The notes under the pieces are model-generated. The model was given only the letters and a program-made list of their open reading frames with translations, was not told the DNA's origin and searched no databases. Both the position numbers and the translations under genes were made by a program. This document shows positions 1 to 11,688 of a stretch of DNA of 64,000 nucleotides, in pieces. The stretch's first letter is position 1; each line of letters begins with the position of its first letter. The stretch is from Eucalyptus grandis (Eukaryota; Streptophyta; Magnoliopsida; Myrtales; Myrtaceae). The stretch spans positions 2,356,001 through 2,420,000 of the forward strand of contig NC_052612.1 in NCBI RefSeq assembly GCF_016545825.1, written 5' to 3'.

Positions 1-399
1 TCTCTCTCTCTGGCTGTGACATGCTCTGTGAATCTTTCGTGGTTGGTTGTTTGATGTGTTTGGGAGCTGGATCTGTTGCTTTAGTTTCTTCAGTGCAGGC
101 ATTAGAAAGAAATTTAGTTATGCATTCGTGGGGGTTAGTCGAGCCAAAGGATTCGCATACCGTTTTATGATAAAGGAGAGGTCTTTGTTGTGCGGAGGGC
201 CTAATGCCTGCGGGGACCGCGCAGGAAAAGCGCTTGCCATTCGTTGGTTATTAGGAGCATCCTGAAAACGTCCGGGTCGGGCAGGCATTTTACCAGAGAT
301 TTATATTGTATCAATCTACCCTTGTGGGGCACCGTGGGTTGGTTTCCCCGGGGATGGGGAATGTGGTCGCGGGTCCTGCCCTGCTCCTTGGTCGTCTCT
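1..399. other. Left edge, no supportable gene
   Basis: The first 400 bases open with a short CT-rich run. The open frames here are short and match nothing I recognise. The stretch may be the decayed 5' part of the PPR relic that becomes recognisable from about position 400. Confidence 0.4.
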
Positions 400-1330
400 G
401 TGGCGGCAGTGAATTCTGGGTTGGTTCAAAATGGGGAAACGGTCGATGCATTTCGCTCATTCTGGCATTGTCGGCTCTTGTGCTAGTGTGGATGTCTCAG
501 AACTTGGGAAGCGGGCACATGGTCTTGTTGTAGTTTTTGGGTATGAATCAAGCCTGTTCATAAACAATGCATTTATTGGTATTTATGCCGAGTGTGGCGG
601 CATTCTTGGTGCAAAGAATATGTACAATGGGAAGACATGCAGAGAAGAGACATCTTGAGCTTTAGTCGTGGTTGGCACTGATCAGCATGGGAAAGCTGAG
701 GAAGTGTTGGCAATTGTTCGATAAGATGGTTACTGCTAAATGCATTTGCTTTGTGTAGCTGTCTCAAATTAAAGAAGAGAGGTCCTCATTTTTTTTTTCT
801 CAATTCTATGAACAAGGGCTATGGCATTAATCACTATACTTGCTTATTGGATCTTTTGAGTCATTGGGAACATCTTGACGAGACTGGGAACCTCGTCAAT
901 CAGATGCCATTTCAACATGATGGATCTACATGGATAACTTTTTTCAGTGGCTGCGAACAATATGGTTAACCAAAATGGCAATCGGAATTGCCAAACAACT
1001 ATTAGACCATAAGGAGAAGATTTTTCAGTTTACGCACTTCTCTCCAATATCTACACTCATGTTTGCAATGTCAATGGGATAAATGTAGCCAAAATGAGAA
1101 AGTTGATGGCATTAATGGAAGTAAGAAAGATGCTTCTATGTGGTTGCATTAGCATTGTATAGGAAAACCAACTATTGTACGTGGGGAGACAACTCATCAA
1201 TGAAACCTGATGTTTGGCTTGCTCAAGAAATTAGATGGATAGAAGAGAAGAAGAGGCTATGCCTGGACATAGTTCAGTTTTGCAAGATATGGAGCAGCAA
1301 GTGAAGGAAAAACAGTTTAGATAAATATTA
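400..1330 (+). pseudogene. Degenerate PLS/E-type PPR relic
   Basis: Translated pieces in changing + frames resemble, in the right order, a plant combinatorial PPR protein (organelle RNA-binding, often RNA editing). They are LVQNGETVDAFRSF, then SCASVDVSELGKRAHGL with NNAFIGIYAECGGI (about 410-620), then GINHYTCLLDLLSH and VNQMPFQHDGSTW (about 820-940), and finally SVLQDMEQQVKEK near 1275-1310, which resembles the E/E+ tail. Frame changes and stops separate every piece, so no protein can be made. The order of motifs is seen directly; assignment to the PLS/E subclass rests on family knowledge. No intact parent copy lies in the window. The relic ends about 640 bases before the start of the anthranilate synthase beta gene. 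Confidence 0.65.
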
Positions 1331-1637
1331 TTGAAGTTGTCATTTTTGTTTTCGCACATTGGGTCATCTTTGCTCGTGACTCTAGTTGTAAAATGAGGCT
1401 TAATGGTTTCACTTTACTTCTTAGTATGGTTGGTTTGTAGGATTTGTTTACTTTATTGGATGCTCTATTTGGTGTCAATGTTGCCTCTTGTAACATGGAT
1501 ATCTGGCTTAGTCAAGATGGATTTACTTCTCATATCCCAGTATCTTATTCCACTTTTGAATCTATTTAGAATAAAGATAATGAGGAGCGAATGTTGGATG
1601 AGAACGATGCTGACTGTTTTGTGTGCCTTACCTTTAA

Positions 1638-1850
1638 AATGAAGAACTATATAAGGCAGTGTTATAAAAAGAAGAACTATATTAGCACAAAATCAGAGAA
1701 AACATTTGTCCTTTAAAGTTTTTCCTTGTATGTTTAGAAAAAAAGGAGCAATGAAGAACCATATAAGGCAGTGTGAAAAAGAAAGAACCATATTAGCACA
1801 AAATCAGATTTGCCATCTGTTCTTGAAGGTTTTTCCTTGTATGTTTAATA
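1638..1850. repeat. 112-bp tandem duplication upstream of ASB
   Basis: Two adjacent units begin at 1638 and 1750 (period 112). Both contain AATGAAGAAC, ATATAAGGCAGTG, TATTAGCACAAAATCAGA and TTTTTCCTTGTATGTTTA. They differ at a few positions and small indels. The second unit ends about 125 bases before the ASB start codon, so the repeat lies in the promoter or 5' UTR. Confidence 0.8.
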
Positions 1851-1973
1851 AAGAGGCAGTGATTTGTAGGGTCAATAGCATTTGCTTCCCTATCTCAATT
1901 AGAACTATACAGGCTTTCTCTACTGTGCAGTGCACACACAATACACTCACCACCGAACTCCAATTCCATCAAG

Positions 1974-4900
1974 ATGGCTGCTGCTGGGATGCCTCACTGC
2001 TCTCTCAAGTACCCAAAACCTTCCTTCTCTCATAAACCCCTACAGAATCCTCACCTAAATCGCCTCTTTAGGACCACCCTTACCTCAAGTATGTAATCTT
2101 TGATCACATTCTACCATCCTCTGCTTTTCTCTGTTATTTTATAAACAAAACTAAGTTTTCCTTTTCATTTGCAGACCCGCGTTTTGTGGCACAAAATAAA
2201 AGAGAATTTGTCACAAAGGCCAGATCTTTATCTAATTCTGAGTTGAATTCCAGGTCTCCAGTGTCCATTAGAAAGAGTGATGAACCAATTATTGTCATTG
2301 ACAATTATGACAGTTTCACTTACAACCTTTGCCAGGTAATTTCATTTTTCTCTGGTTTTGCTTGAACAGAGAAAAACGATAAACAGAGAAAACAATAAAT
2401 AATATTTGGTGGCCTCAATTTTACGTCAATTGCTGGTTTTCGTATTCACATCTAACATTTTGTTAGGAATTTTTTTTTTTTTTTCCTTTTCATTGTGAGA
2501 CTGGGGTGTGGCTTCATTTGAAGGAGCGTAGTTGGTGAAACTGGATGCATGTGTGTGCACGCGTGTGTGCTTGTGTGAGGTAGGGTTTCCAGGCCTTTTG
2601 ATATCACCCAATTTCTCTCATCAACTTGTGAATATGCCTTCTCTCCCATCTCAATCGGGTAATTATCAAAAGAAGAAGCCACTGAGGCTGGGCCCTAAGG
2701 GGTTTGCTTTCGCTAGGACTCCATTCTTACAAGTATGCTTTTTTGCTCTGTAGTTTGATATTGAGTGTTGACTCTTGACCACTTCAGTCATTCTTGGGTG
2801 GCATTGTGGATACTGGATGGTCTAACTCATCCATCATATGGTTTAGTTGAAGAGACCGAAAATGGCAAAACCTGGAGTTAATTGCAGTTGCGACGTGGAA
2901 TCTGCATAGATTTTGTTCTTGTCAGTATTGAACTGATGCTAGTATAGTATATGCATATGGTAGTCCATTCTCTAAGACATTCTTGAAACTCACATCCGCC
3001 TTTTGCTGGGTCAATCATGGCAAAAAATTTTGTTAGATGAAAAAAAGATGCTTCACTGAAATATTTAACATGTTAAAGTAGAAATCTGGAAGCTTTTCCA
3101 CTTGTAAGGTGATTTCGATGTAATATGAGGTCTGTCCTGAGCAAAAGAAGCATTCTATGAGTCTTAACAATGAGTTGCTATTGAACACAAGCATCAACCT
3201 CATATTTCTCTCTCTCTACGTGCGCGCACAAAGAATCCATCTGCATGCAAGCACTTAGCTGTGTTTAGGAGGTCATTCATGCAATTGCAGAATGTAAGAG
3301 CTCTGCAGGTGGATACTTGTGATGCAAATGTACAGCAATACTTATGACCTTCTGTTGTCATTTTTCAGTATTTGGGAGAGCTGGAATGTAAGTTTGAGGT
3401 TTACCGGAATGATGAATTGACTGTGGAGGAATTGAAAAGGTAAGAAATTTCCTTTTCTTCTTTTTAGTTAAGATATAATAGCGTACCACTTTTTATGGCA
3501 CAACAGGCCTTTCTGATCATTTGATTGATGTGCCTCGCTTGAAAGGAGCACTCTTTTAACTGATAGCTTCCACGTATTGTAGCAAAAAGCCAAGAGGAGT
3601 GCTTATATCCCCAGGACCAGGTTAGAGCTTCTATGATATGATTCCATTTGATCAAAATGCTGGCTATTTCTTGAAGGTAAATCAAAGGGAATATCATACC
3701 TATGCCATGGCATTATTGTTGTAGGCACACCCCAGGATTCTGGAATTTCTTTGCAGACTGTTCTTGAACTAGGCCCCGTGGTTCCACTCTTTGGAGTTTG
3801 CATGGGTCTACAATGCATTGGGGAGGCCTTTGGAGGTGTGTTTTTTGAACAAAAGCATGTGCTTGTGGCATATCTATTGGATCTTTATTTTGATAATTGC
3901 TTGTTTCATGTAACCAAGAAATATTTCGTGTAGATAAATTCTTATTTTGTGCAGTAAAGCACATTTTTGGAGCCTCTAAAAGCAACTTTTAGTGGCACGA
4001 ATTATTATTTGTGCAGGATCTTGAATTACCTTGCTTAATTCAATCTCAAGTAAAATTAAACAAGTTATTATGCTGCTTTATGCTTTCTCTGCACAGAATT
4101 TGGTGTTTGTCACCAGTGTACTACTGGCCACTACTTTCTTTTGATGGAGAAAATGGTTCTAGGTGGCATCTGAACTTTTTGTTATATTTATTGGTGATAT
4201 GAAGCATTTACAATGTGGCATGTGGTGCATCAGGAAAGATTGTGCGTTCTCCTTACGGTGTGGTGCATGGAAAAAGTTCTCTTGTATATTATGACGAGAA
4301 GGGAGAAGATGGCTTATTTTTTGGATTATCAAAGTATGTCTGCATTCCTTCTCTAGCATTTTTATTCTACAAGTATAGCTGGGGCCTATTCTTCTGTCAA
4401 GCTATGAGATGGACATTTGTTGGTCAAATGCAACTCTGTGCATAGTAGAATCAGTGCTTTTGATGTCCTTTTTTGGCAGAATCACTTTCTTGTCAGTGTT
4501 CCAAACTGATATTATACATAAATCTTCATTTTATTCCCAGTTCCCACATAAAGAACAGATTATTCATTTATCGTGTGTAAAACAGCTTCCTTTTGTGTAT
4601 AGCTAGAATCAGCGCTTTTATGTAAAACAGCTCTGAGATGGATAGTTGTTGGTCAAATGCAACTCTGTGTATAGCTAGAATCAGTGCTTTTGATGTCCTT
4701 TTTTGGCAAAATCACTTTCTTGTCAGTGTTCCAAACTGATGTTATATATAAATCTTCATTTGTCGCCAGTTTCACAGCTTCCTTTTGTGTAGCGACCTGC
4801 TCTATTGTGCTTGCAGCCTTGAGCTCTTGTTGACGGAAAGTTGCTCTAATACCACGTTGATGGCATTCTGTATTTTAACTTCTCAATTGCAATGACAGAT

Positions 4901-5829
4901 CCTTGTAATGGTGTATAGCAAGAAAATCCTAGAACCTCTACCCATTCCCCTTGTCTTTTGCAGCCCTTTTACTGCTGGTAGGTACCACAGCCTTGTGATT
5001 GAAAAGGAGAGTTTTCCTGGTGAAGTTCTGGAGGTCACGGCATGGACTGAGGATGGACTGATTATGGCCGCTCGTCACAAAACTTACAAGCATCTCCAGG
5101 TCTCTCCTCGTCTCTCTTTCATTAAAAAGATTTCTGACTTATTTCAAAACTCGGATGATGTTCTCTTGGTTCATGCTTATTTGGCCCCACCTTCCACTAT
5201 GTGGGATAAACGATTAATAACTAGTGCAATCTTGTCAGTGTGGGTGGATTTTTGGCATATGTTTGTCAACGATTTATCCTTTTTCTGCACGTGTGTTTGC
5301 TTGACGGCATTATTAGATGTCCTACTTTATGATCTACATGCACGCTTTGATATTTTTAGGGTAAGTCCTGTGCTTTTAGATAGCGTTCATTAATGCTCAT
5401 TGCACTGAGGCTTCATAAGTATGTCTCTGCACTCAATTCATGTTTAATGCAAACAGAGATTTTAGTTTGTTGACCACAACATGTTGTCAAGATTAAACAT
5501 TATGCTTTCCGGATTGTGGTGACTACCTCTGATGTCTAGTCTGTGTGCAGTGAAGGGGTTGATATTATTCATCTGTGTCATGTAATTTTTGGACCTTTCT
5601 CTTTTTGTTTAGTTGTGCTGTGTCGTGTTATTCCATTGTTAATATGTTGATACATCTCCCAATGTTGCTAGTTACTCTTTACTACAACTGCAAAAACCAT
5701 ATCGAGCTGACATGTGAATTTCAGGGTGTACAATTTCATCCAGAAAGCATCATAACCGATGAGGGCAGGACGATTGTTCGCAATTTCGTCAGAATAATCG
5801 AGACCAAAGAGGCTGAAGCTCAGAAGTAG
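1974..5829 (+). CDS. ASB: Anthranilate synthase beta subunit, chloroplast (glutamine amidotransferase)
   Basis: The glutaminase subunit supplies ammonia from glutamine to the alpha subunit, which makes anthranilate from chorismate in the first committed step of tryptophan synthesis in plastids. Hand splicing gives eight exons: 1974-2088, 2175-2335, 3369-3439, 3583-3620, 3725-3835, 4234-4333, 4964-5099, 5725-5829. All use GT-AG introns with matching phases and total 837 nt (278 codons plus stop), close to the usual plant ASB length. Residues 1 to about 70 look like a transit peptide. The amidotransferase domain starts at [16 protein letters not shown]. The nucleophile is Cys154 in [16 protein letters not shown], and the triad is completed by His249 and Glu251 in [23 protein letters not shown] is typical of TrpG. 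The start is the first ATG of exon 1. PabA-type synthases share the fold but are normally fused to PabB in plants, so ASB is preferred. Confidence 0.95.
4402..4800. repeat. 229-bp tandem duplication in ASB intron 6
   Basis: TGGTCAAATGCAACTCTGTG occurs at 4421 and again at 4650. The following CAGTGCTTTTGATGTCC, CACTTTCTTGTCAGTG and TTCCAAACTGAT blocks recur at the same spacing of about 229 bases. The whole repeat lies between exons 6 and 7, so coding sequence is not affected. Confidence 0.8.
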
Positions 5830-6589
5830 AGGAGACTCCTGTTGAAGAATGTTGCATTGTTGTTCAATTTAATTGACTCAGTTGGACATTTTACTCCCTG
5901 TATTATCCAACAGGAGGTAGCCTATTGAGCCACTTGTGTTTTTTACTTTTTACTTTCTTTTATAAACCTGCGGCTCTCGTAATTCAAGTTTTATCTATAT
6001 TTTTTTTTATCTCTATCTGTGCATAGTTCTTGCTCTAAAGTTCTATCGATCAACTTAGTGATATTAGTAGTTCATTACTTTAATTGAAAGATGTTCACTT
6101 GATACATAGAAAGCACAACGTACTACTGTGAAAGGTATATAATCTCCTATGTAACGACTGAGAAGCTACTCCCATTATTATCATCAAACTACTAAAATGA
6201 CCAACCTTTTGGAGAAGTTTACTTGAAATAATCCTTTTAGGCATGGACTGTAAAAGGGTATGCAGACTGCCAAACGTAAACTCTTATACGCAAACCAACT
6301 TTAATAGTTTCAAATGTATGACTATCCAGATCAATTGTGATCCAGGAAAAGAAAGAGAATACACCAAAGAATGATCCTCCGGACAATAATAACCATCTCA
6401 CTAGAAGTACAGTTTACCACTAGAACCTTATAAAATAGTCTAACTCAAACTTGTCTGCATTACTTTCAACATCTAACGCTAAATTCAAACGATGCGTGAA
6501 ACATTAGGTGATCTCTCCATTTTCATGAGCAAAGACCGGGAAGATAGTTCAATCACCTGCGAACCAGACACCCCGAGAAAGTTTCCACA
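5830..6589. other. Convergent intergenic region (3' ends of ASB and PPR)
   Basis: The stretch should hold the 3' UTRs of two genes that point at each other. It is AT-rich with T-runs near 6000. No further gene, repeat or RNA is visible to me. Confidence 0.5.
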
Positions 6590-8993
6590 TTAACCAGAAT
6601 CATCCCTATCCATGCGCACCATTGAAGCCTTCTGATACCTTAGTTTTTCGATCTCCCTCCCGAGAAAATCCAAAGTCGTGTCGGTCACATGGTTAGGAGA
6701 GACCCCGGCATCGAGCATCATTTTCAAGAACTTATATGCATCCTTCAGACGCCCCGCCTTGCTGTGCACTTCGATGAGCGTGTTAAATGTCACGACGTCA
6801 GGGCAAATCCCACTCATCCTCATCTGCTCGAAAAGCTTGCACGCTTCGTCAATCCTACCAGCTTTCCCCAAGGCGTTAATCAGCGTGTTGTACATCACTA
6901 CATCTAGGTAACCCCCGTGCTTCATTAGCTTGTCCAGGACCACACTCGCTAGGTCCGCTTTCCCCATCTTACCAAGCCCTTGAATGATCACGTTGTATGT
7001 CACAATGTCTGCGGGGCAGACCCGCTCGCCCATCTCATTGAGAACACCCATCGCCTCGTCAAAATAGCCTTTCTTGACAAAGGAGCTCATCACGGAGTTG
7101 TACGTGTAGCTTGTCGGGTCAACGCCCAGGTCACTGAACATCTCAAACAACTTGCAGGCCAAGCTCAACTCTCCTTTCGCTAGAAAGATCGATAAGAAAG
7201 TATTCACCATGTCCATATCTAATGTGCCTGCCCCTTGGCCTTGAACCCGCAGCCCTTTCAAAAGCGAAAACAACTGAGGAGAATAATCCCCGGACTTCAC
7301 TTGACTGGCCAACTGATCCATGTATGGGGACGATGACCAGTCATCAGATTCTGCAGATGAAGCCTTATCATCTCCCGTTCCAGTCTCTTCCGAACCCTCC
7401 TTAGGCGATGTCTGCAAGTCAGGAGGAGAACCCACCAAACTCAAAATTTCAAGGAAGCCACCTCTAGATGGGAACATCGGTGTGCAATCCTTTCTTTTGC
7501 TCTTATGATGCTTCATTGCGGCTTCCATATCGGCTTGCCACTTGAGAACACTTGGGACCAGATTTCCATCCCTAACATGCTTCATGAGCATCTCCGTCCC
7601 GTCCCACCAACCCTGCTTGTGAAATCCAATCAAGAGGGACGTTATTGTGACCAGGTCCACAACGAAGCCTCTGACTTCCATTTCTTGCACCAGTTTAAGA
7701 GCTTCCTCGAGCAGACCTTCCTTACAAGCTGCACCGCGACAATGCTATAAGTAATGCTGTCCACAAACTGACCCTTTTTCTTCAAGTCGCAGAAGATTGT
7801 GTATGCACCCTGGGCCCTTCCATTCTTGAATAGTCCATCAATGAGGATGTTGTATGTCCAGCATGTTGCCCTTATTCCATCCTGAACCATCTTATCAAAA
7901 AGTTGGCATGCCTCATTCACTCTCTTCGCCTTAAGAAGTCCATCTAGGAGAGAATTGTAAGCAATCACATCTGGTCGAAATCCATTGTACTGCATTTCGT
8001 CAAAAATTCTGGCAGCATCATCAATGAGGTACGATTTTGAGCAGCCTTGAATGAGAATCCGATACGTAAAGGCATCGGGGTCATGGCCAGACCCTTTCAT
8101 TTCCTCCCACACGATCAGCGCATCTCTGACCTTGCCGGCCAAGCAGAGCGCCTGGATCAAGCTATTGTAGGTGCACAAATCGGGCCCAAACGATCCCAAA
8201 CCCGAACTACTCGCCTTCATCTCCTCAAAAGGTGCAGAGAAGTCGGCAAATCGCCCCAACACCCGAACGCATGAATACAAATGTTATAACCCCAAGCATC
8301 CAACTCAAACCCGTCCTTCCCTCTCAATTTGTCAAACACCTCCCTGAACTCCGCTCTCATATCCGCCTTCCTAAGCGCGGCAAGCAGCTCATTGCACGCG
8401 ACCGTGCTCGGGACCGAAACCGCCCCATCTGAACCGTCCAAGAGCTTACAGAAAATCGACAGCGCCAGCCCTACCTGGCCCTTCCTGACGAGCGCGGCGA
8501 GCACCGAAGTATACATATGGGAATTCAGCCTCATGCCGAGCTCTTCCATGTGATCAAGAATCTCGAGAGCGGCATCAAACTTGCCCGACCGGATGAACGC
8601 GTCGAGGAGGAGCTTGAAGGTCCAAGAATCGGCGACGACGCCGTCCTCCTTCATCAGGCGGAGGAGGGGACGGACCTCCTCGAGCTGGCCGGCCCGGCAC
8701 ATGACCCAGAACAGGTGGGAGTACACGCTCGCCGTGTGTTTGCCGAAATGCGCGAGAGAGCGAGACCACGTGAAGAACTCGAGCTTTCTCGACGGGTGGA
8801 GGGACCTGTGGGAGAGGATGTGGCGGAGGAGCGAGCCGGTGACCGGGACGGCGTCCGGGTCGAGGTTGCGGGTGCCGGACTGCGAGAGGGTCTTGGCGAT
8901 GGAGGCGACGAGGAGGGTGTCGGCCAGCTGGTGCGGCCGCGAAGAGGGTGGCTTCTTGGAGGCTCTGAGCGCATGGCGATGATGATGATGCAT
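6590..8993 (-). CDS. P-type PPR protein similar to At4g01570, with two 1-nt frameshifts
   Basis: This is an intronless gene of tandem 35-residue helical repeats that bind organelle RNA. The start at 8993 reads MHHHHRHALRASKKPP and the stop is at 6590. Typical repeats include WTFKLLLDAFIRSGKFDAA, CTYNSLIQALCLAGKVRDA, AYNSLLDGLLKAKRVNEA and TFNTLIEVHSKAGRLKDA. The frame breaks twice. Near 8226 the sequence encodes HLLRR then stops, where related fragments elsewhere in the window keep HLFEEMKAS. Near 7708 it shifts within the repeat after ITYSIVAVQL. Each break is explained by one missing base. Counting the two missing bases, the span corresponds to about 801 codons, close to the roughly 805 residues I recall for At4g01570. 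A linker of about 100 residues interrupts the repeats near 7290-7560. Either the gene is a young pseudogene or the two sites are assembly errors. Confidence 0.85.
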
Positions 8994-9153
8994 TGGGATG
9001 AATGGCGATGGCGGTGACGACGACTCGCGAGTGCAGTCATCACAAGGAATTCAGTTCGGCTCAGGGTGCGCGAGTGAATTGAAAGCTGTTGACAGAACCG
9101 AGTGTTCTCGTAAAGAGCTTTTGCTGGAGGGGGAGCTTTTATGGCATATTACC
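8994..9153 (-). promoter_or_regulatory. Proximal promoter/5' UTR of the PPR gene
   Basis: About 160 bases separate the PPR start codon from the hAT-like insertion. The same sequence is kept upstream of the two PPR fragments (about 33050-33180 and 61748-61870), which shows it is part of the original gene unit. No clear TATA box is visible. Confidence 0.45.
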
Positions 9154-10574
9154 TAGGCTGAGCGCGGTTCCCGGTTCCAAGGGGGACCGGTTCCGGAACC
9201 GGAACTGGTTACTTAGGGCAGAAAAAGGTCGACCTTAGATTTTCTAGTGACTTGTATGTGATGTTCTAGTTGAAGTTTGGCTTCGGCTTCTAAATGAAAG
9301 TTGTAAAGGACTTCTTGGAGTATAACATACTCAAATTTGGGACAAAACAAACAAGTATAAGTGGGTGAAATCGTTATTCTTTGGAAAGACTGGATCTGGA
9401 GATTTTGGGACCGACCCTTGATGAATGCATGGACTGTAAAGCAACCTTTTTGTCGAAATTTCACTTTGGTTTATTAACAAAAGTTGTAAAGGACATCCTG
9501 AGGTACAACATATCGAAAATTTAGAGAAAAAAAACAAGAATAGGTAGGTGAAATTGTGGTCCTTTGGAGATGGTTAGATCTGGAATTACGGTACTACGAA
9601 CAGGGATTTTAACCGTCCATATTTAATTATCTAGGAAGAATTTGACTTCGATGTTTTCATGAAGTATCTACCTTATGGTCTTGGCTATCACATAGTCGAA
9701 TTTAATAATTTTTGAAGGTCATTTGGGTATTTAATCATAAATTTTTCTAAAACTGTGCAATCTGATGTGTTCGGATCTTGTAAGTTGCAATGCGTGGACT
9801 ATATCATTTTGTATGAGGTTCTTTTGGAAATATGTTCTGCATGAAATATATTTCTGCATGAAATATCTTTCTTCATGTCTTCCCTACAACATATTTAAAT
9901 TTCGTAATTTTTTTAGTTCATTTTCCTATTTAACCAAAAATGTTTCAAAAACTGTGCAAGTAGAGAATAGGAAAAGTAAATCGATTTTATCTTTTAATCC
10001 AAAATGAATTGGACTACGATTTCTTCATGAAAATTGTACCTCTAGGTCTTAAATACAACGTGTCTAAATTTCAGAATTTTATGAGTTCATTTAAGGGTTT
10101 AATCGAAATTTTTTTCAAAATTTGTACCTCTAGACATTCTTGTTCTAGTAGTGTTTTATTTCTACTTCCTAGTTTGCTATTTGTTTTGAAATTTCTAATT
10201 ATATTCTATTATTGTTGTGCAGTGCGAAGTTAATGTATCAAGATAACATGTCAATGGGAAGTTACCGTGTAGTATACACGTACATTATAGTTTTTTTTTG
10301 GTAACGTGCGCATATGTTATAGTTTTTTTTTTTTTTATAGTAACGTGCACGTACGTTATAGTTTTTTGGATAACATGCGCATATATTATAGTTCAAATTT
10401 GAAAATAAAAAAAAAAAAAAAAAACCTGTTGGAACCTGGAACCGACCTTGGAACATGTGACAGGGTAGGTTCCAGTTCTCGGTTCTTCCGGTTCCTCATT
10501 TTGAGGAACGGGTAGGTTCCGGGTTCTAGGTTCCAGACGGAACCGAACCGGGAACCTGGAACCGCTCACCCCTA
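9154..10574. mobile_element. Non-autonomous hAT-like element
   Basis: The left end TAGGCTGAGCGCGGTTCC matches, in inverted form, the right end TAGGGGTGAGCGGTTCC read on the other strand. The flanks are an 8-bp near-duplication, ATATTACC at 9146-9153 and ATATTACA at 10575-10582, the target-site length of hAT elements. No transposase frame exists in the 1.4 kb. The related promoter copies near 33180 and 61870 lack the element. It lies about 160 bases upstream of the PPR start. Confidence 0.75.
10268..10395. repeat. Short tandem array inside the hAT-like element
   Basis: A unit built of a GTGCGCATATGTTATAG-like block followed by a T-run is repeated about four times, with variation in the middle (CACGTACGTTATAG and ATGCGCATATATTATAG versions). 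It is internal to the element and has no coding potential. Confidence 0.65.
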
Positions 10575-10655
10575 ATATTACATGCGGTTAGATGGGTGGG
10601 TCAGGTCGGGCTTGGATCGGGTCGAAAATGAATCAACCCATATTTGATCAATTTA

Positions 10656-11685
10656 GGTCCCGTTTGGTTGGACTTTCTCAAGGGGTTTTGGAGTAAAATA
10701 TTTTGTGTTTGGCATATGTTTTTGAATGCCCATTTGCCCAATGCCAGCATTCCCAATGCTGAAAGCTCAAAACTGGGGTAGGGCTACTTTGAGCATTGGG
10801 TATTTCGGAGATGCGATTTCACTGTTCACCGAGTTACTGTTCATCATCTCCTCCGCCATTCGACTTCTTCTTTGCCGTTCATCTTCTTCCTTGCGGTGGG
10901 CGGCGCTTAACCGCGAGCGGCCAGATTTGGCCACCGGGAAGCCTCGCCTGAGGTCGCACAACCTCAAGCGAGGTGGCCTGAGGTCAGGCGACCTCGGGGC
11001 GTCACTTGGGTCGCTCCGAGAGGCCAGATCTAGAGGTCCTGTGGCCAAATCCTCAAGCCAAGCTTCGGCCTCAAGTGGCCATGGCGACTGCAAGCTTCGA
11101 AGCTCAACCTTCAAGTAGTTGCTTCGAAGCTTGGCCTTGGTGGCTTGAGACCACCTGCAAGCTTCAAAGGTCAAGGTAAGATCCTCAAGCCAAGCTTTGA
11201 GCGGTCATGGTGGCTGCGAGCTTGAAGCTTGGCCATGGCAGCTCGCGACCACCTACGGCATTGCCTGAGGCCGCTTGACCTTAGGCAGCGCCGCCTGAGG
11301 TCCGCTTGAGGTCCAATGACCCAAGCGACACCTTGGGTCGCACTTGAGGTCGCGACCTCAGCTACCAGATCTGGCCGTTGGGAGGCTAGATCTGGAGGTC
11401 CAGTGGCTAGATCTGGCCTCCGCGACCTCAAGCCGCTAAATTTGGCGGTCCAGCAGCCAGATTAGCCATTCAGCAGTCGCCGGCCGTCGGATTTTATTTT
11501 CAGACTAAAAAAAAAAAAAAAATAGCAAAAGCCAATAACAAATGCAAGTTTTGCCAAACGGTGTTTTTGCTAAAGTTATTTTTCAATACTACTTGAGATT
11601 ATAATTTATCAAACGCTGTAACATTTTGGGAAGCCCTATTTGCATTCTCCCAAGACATTTCCCCAAAGTTGAACCAAACGGGTCC
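10656..11685. mobile_element. Harbinger-like MITE with GC-rich core
   Basis: The ends GGTCCCGTTTGGTTGGAC and, read inverted from the right, GGACCCGTTTGGTTCAAC form terminal inverted repeats. The 3-bp TTA occurs on both sides (10653-10655 and 11686-11688), as for Tourist/PIF-Harbinger insertions. The core (about 10850-11470) is CpG- and GC-rich with many degenerate copies of CTTGAGGTC/GACCTCAAG-type words in both orientations, and it is flanked by AT-rich arms. The open frames in the core are low-complexity by-products. No transposase is present. Confidence 0.75.
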
Positions 11686-11688
11686 TTA

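Noticed and set aside
8517..9017. 166-codon and 133-codon plus-strand frames
   Set aside because: Antisense shadows of the GC-rich 5' end of the PPR gene.
10726..11431. Open frames of 86-135 codons on both strands
   Set aside because: Low-complexity by-products of the GC-rich core of the MITE at 10656-11685.
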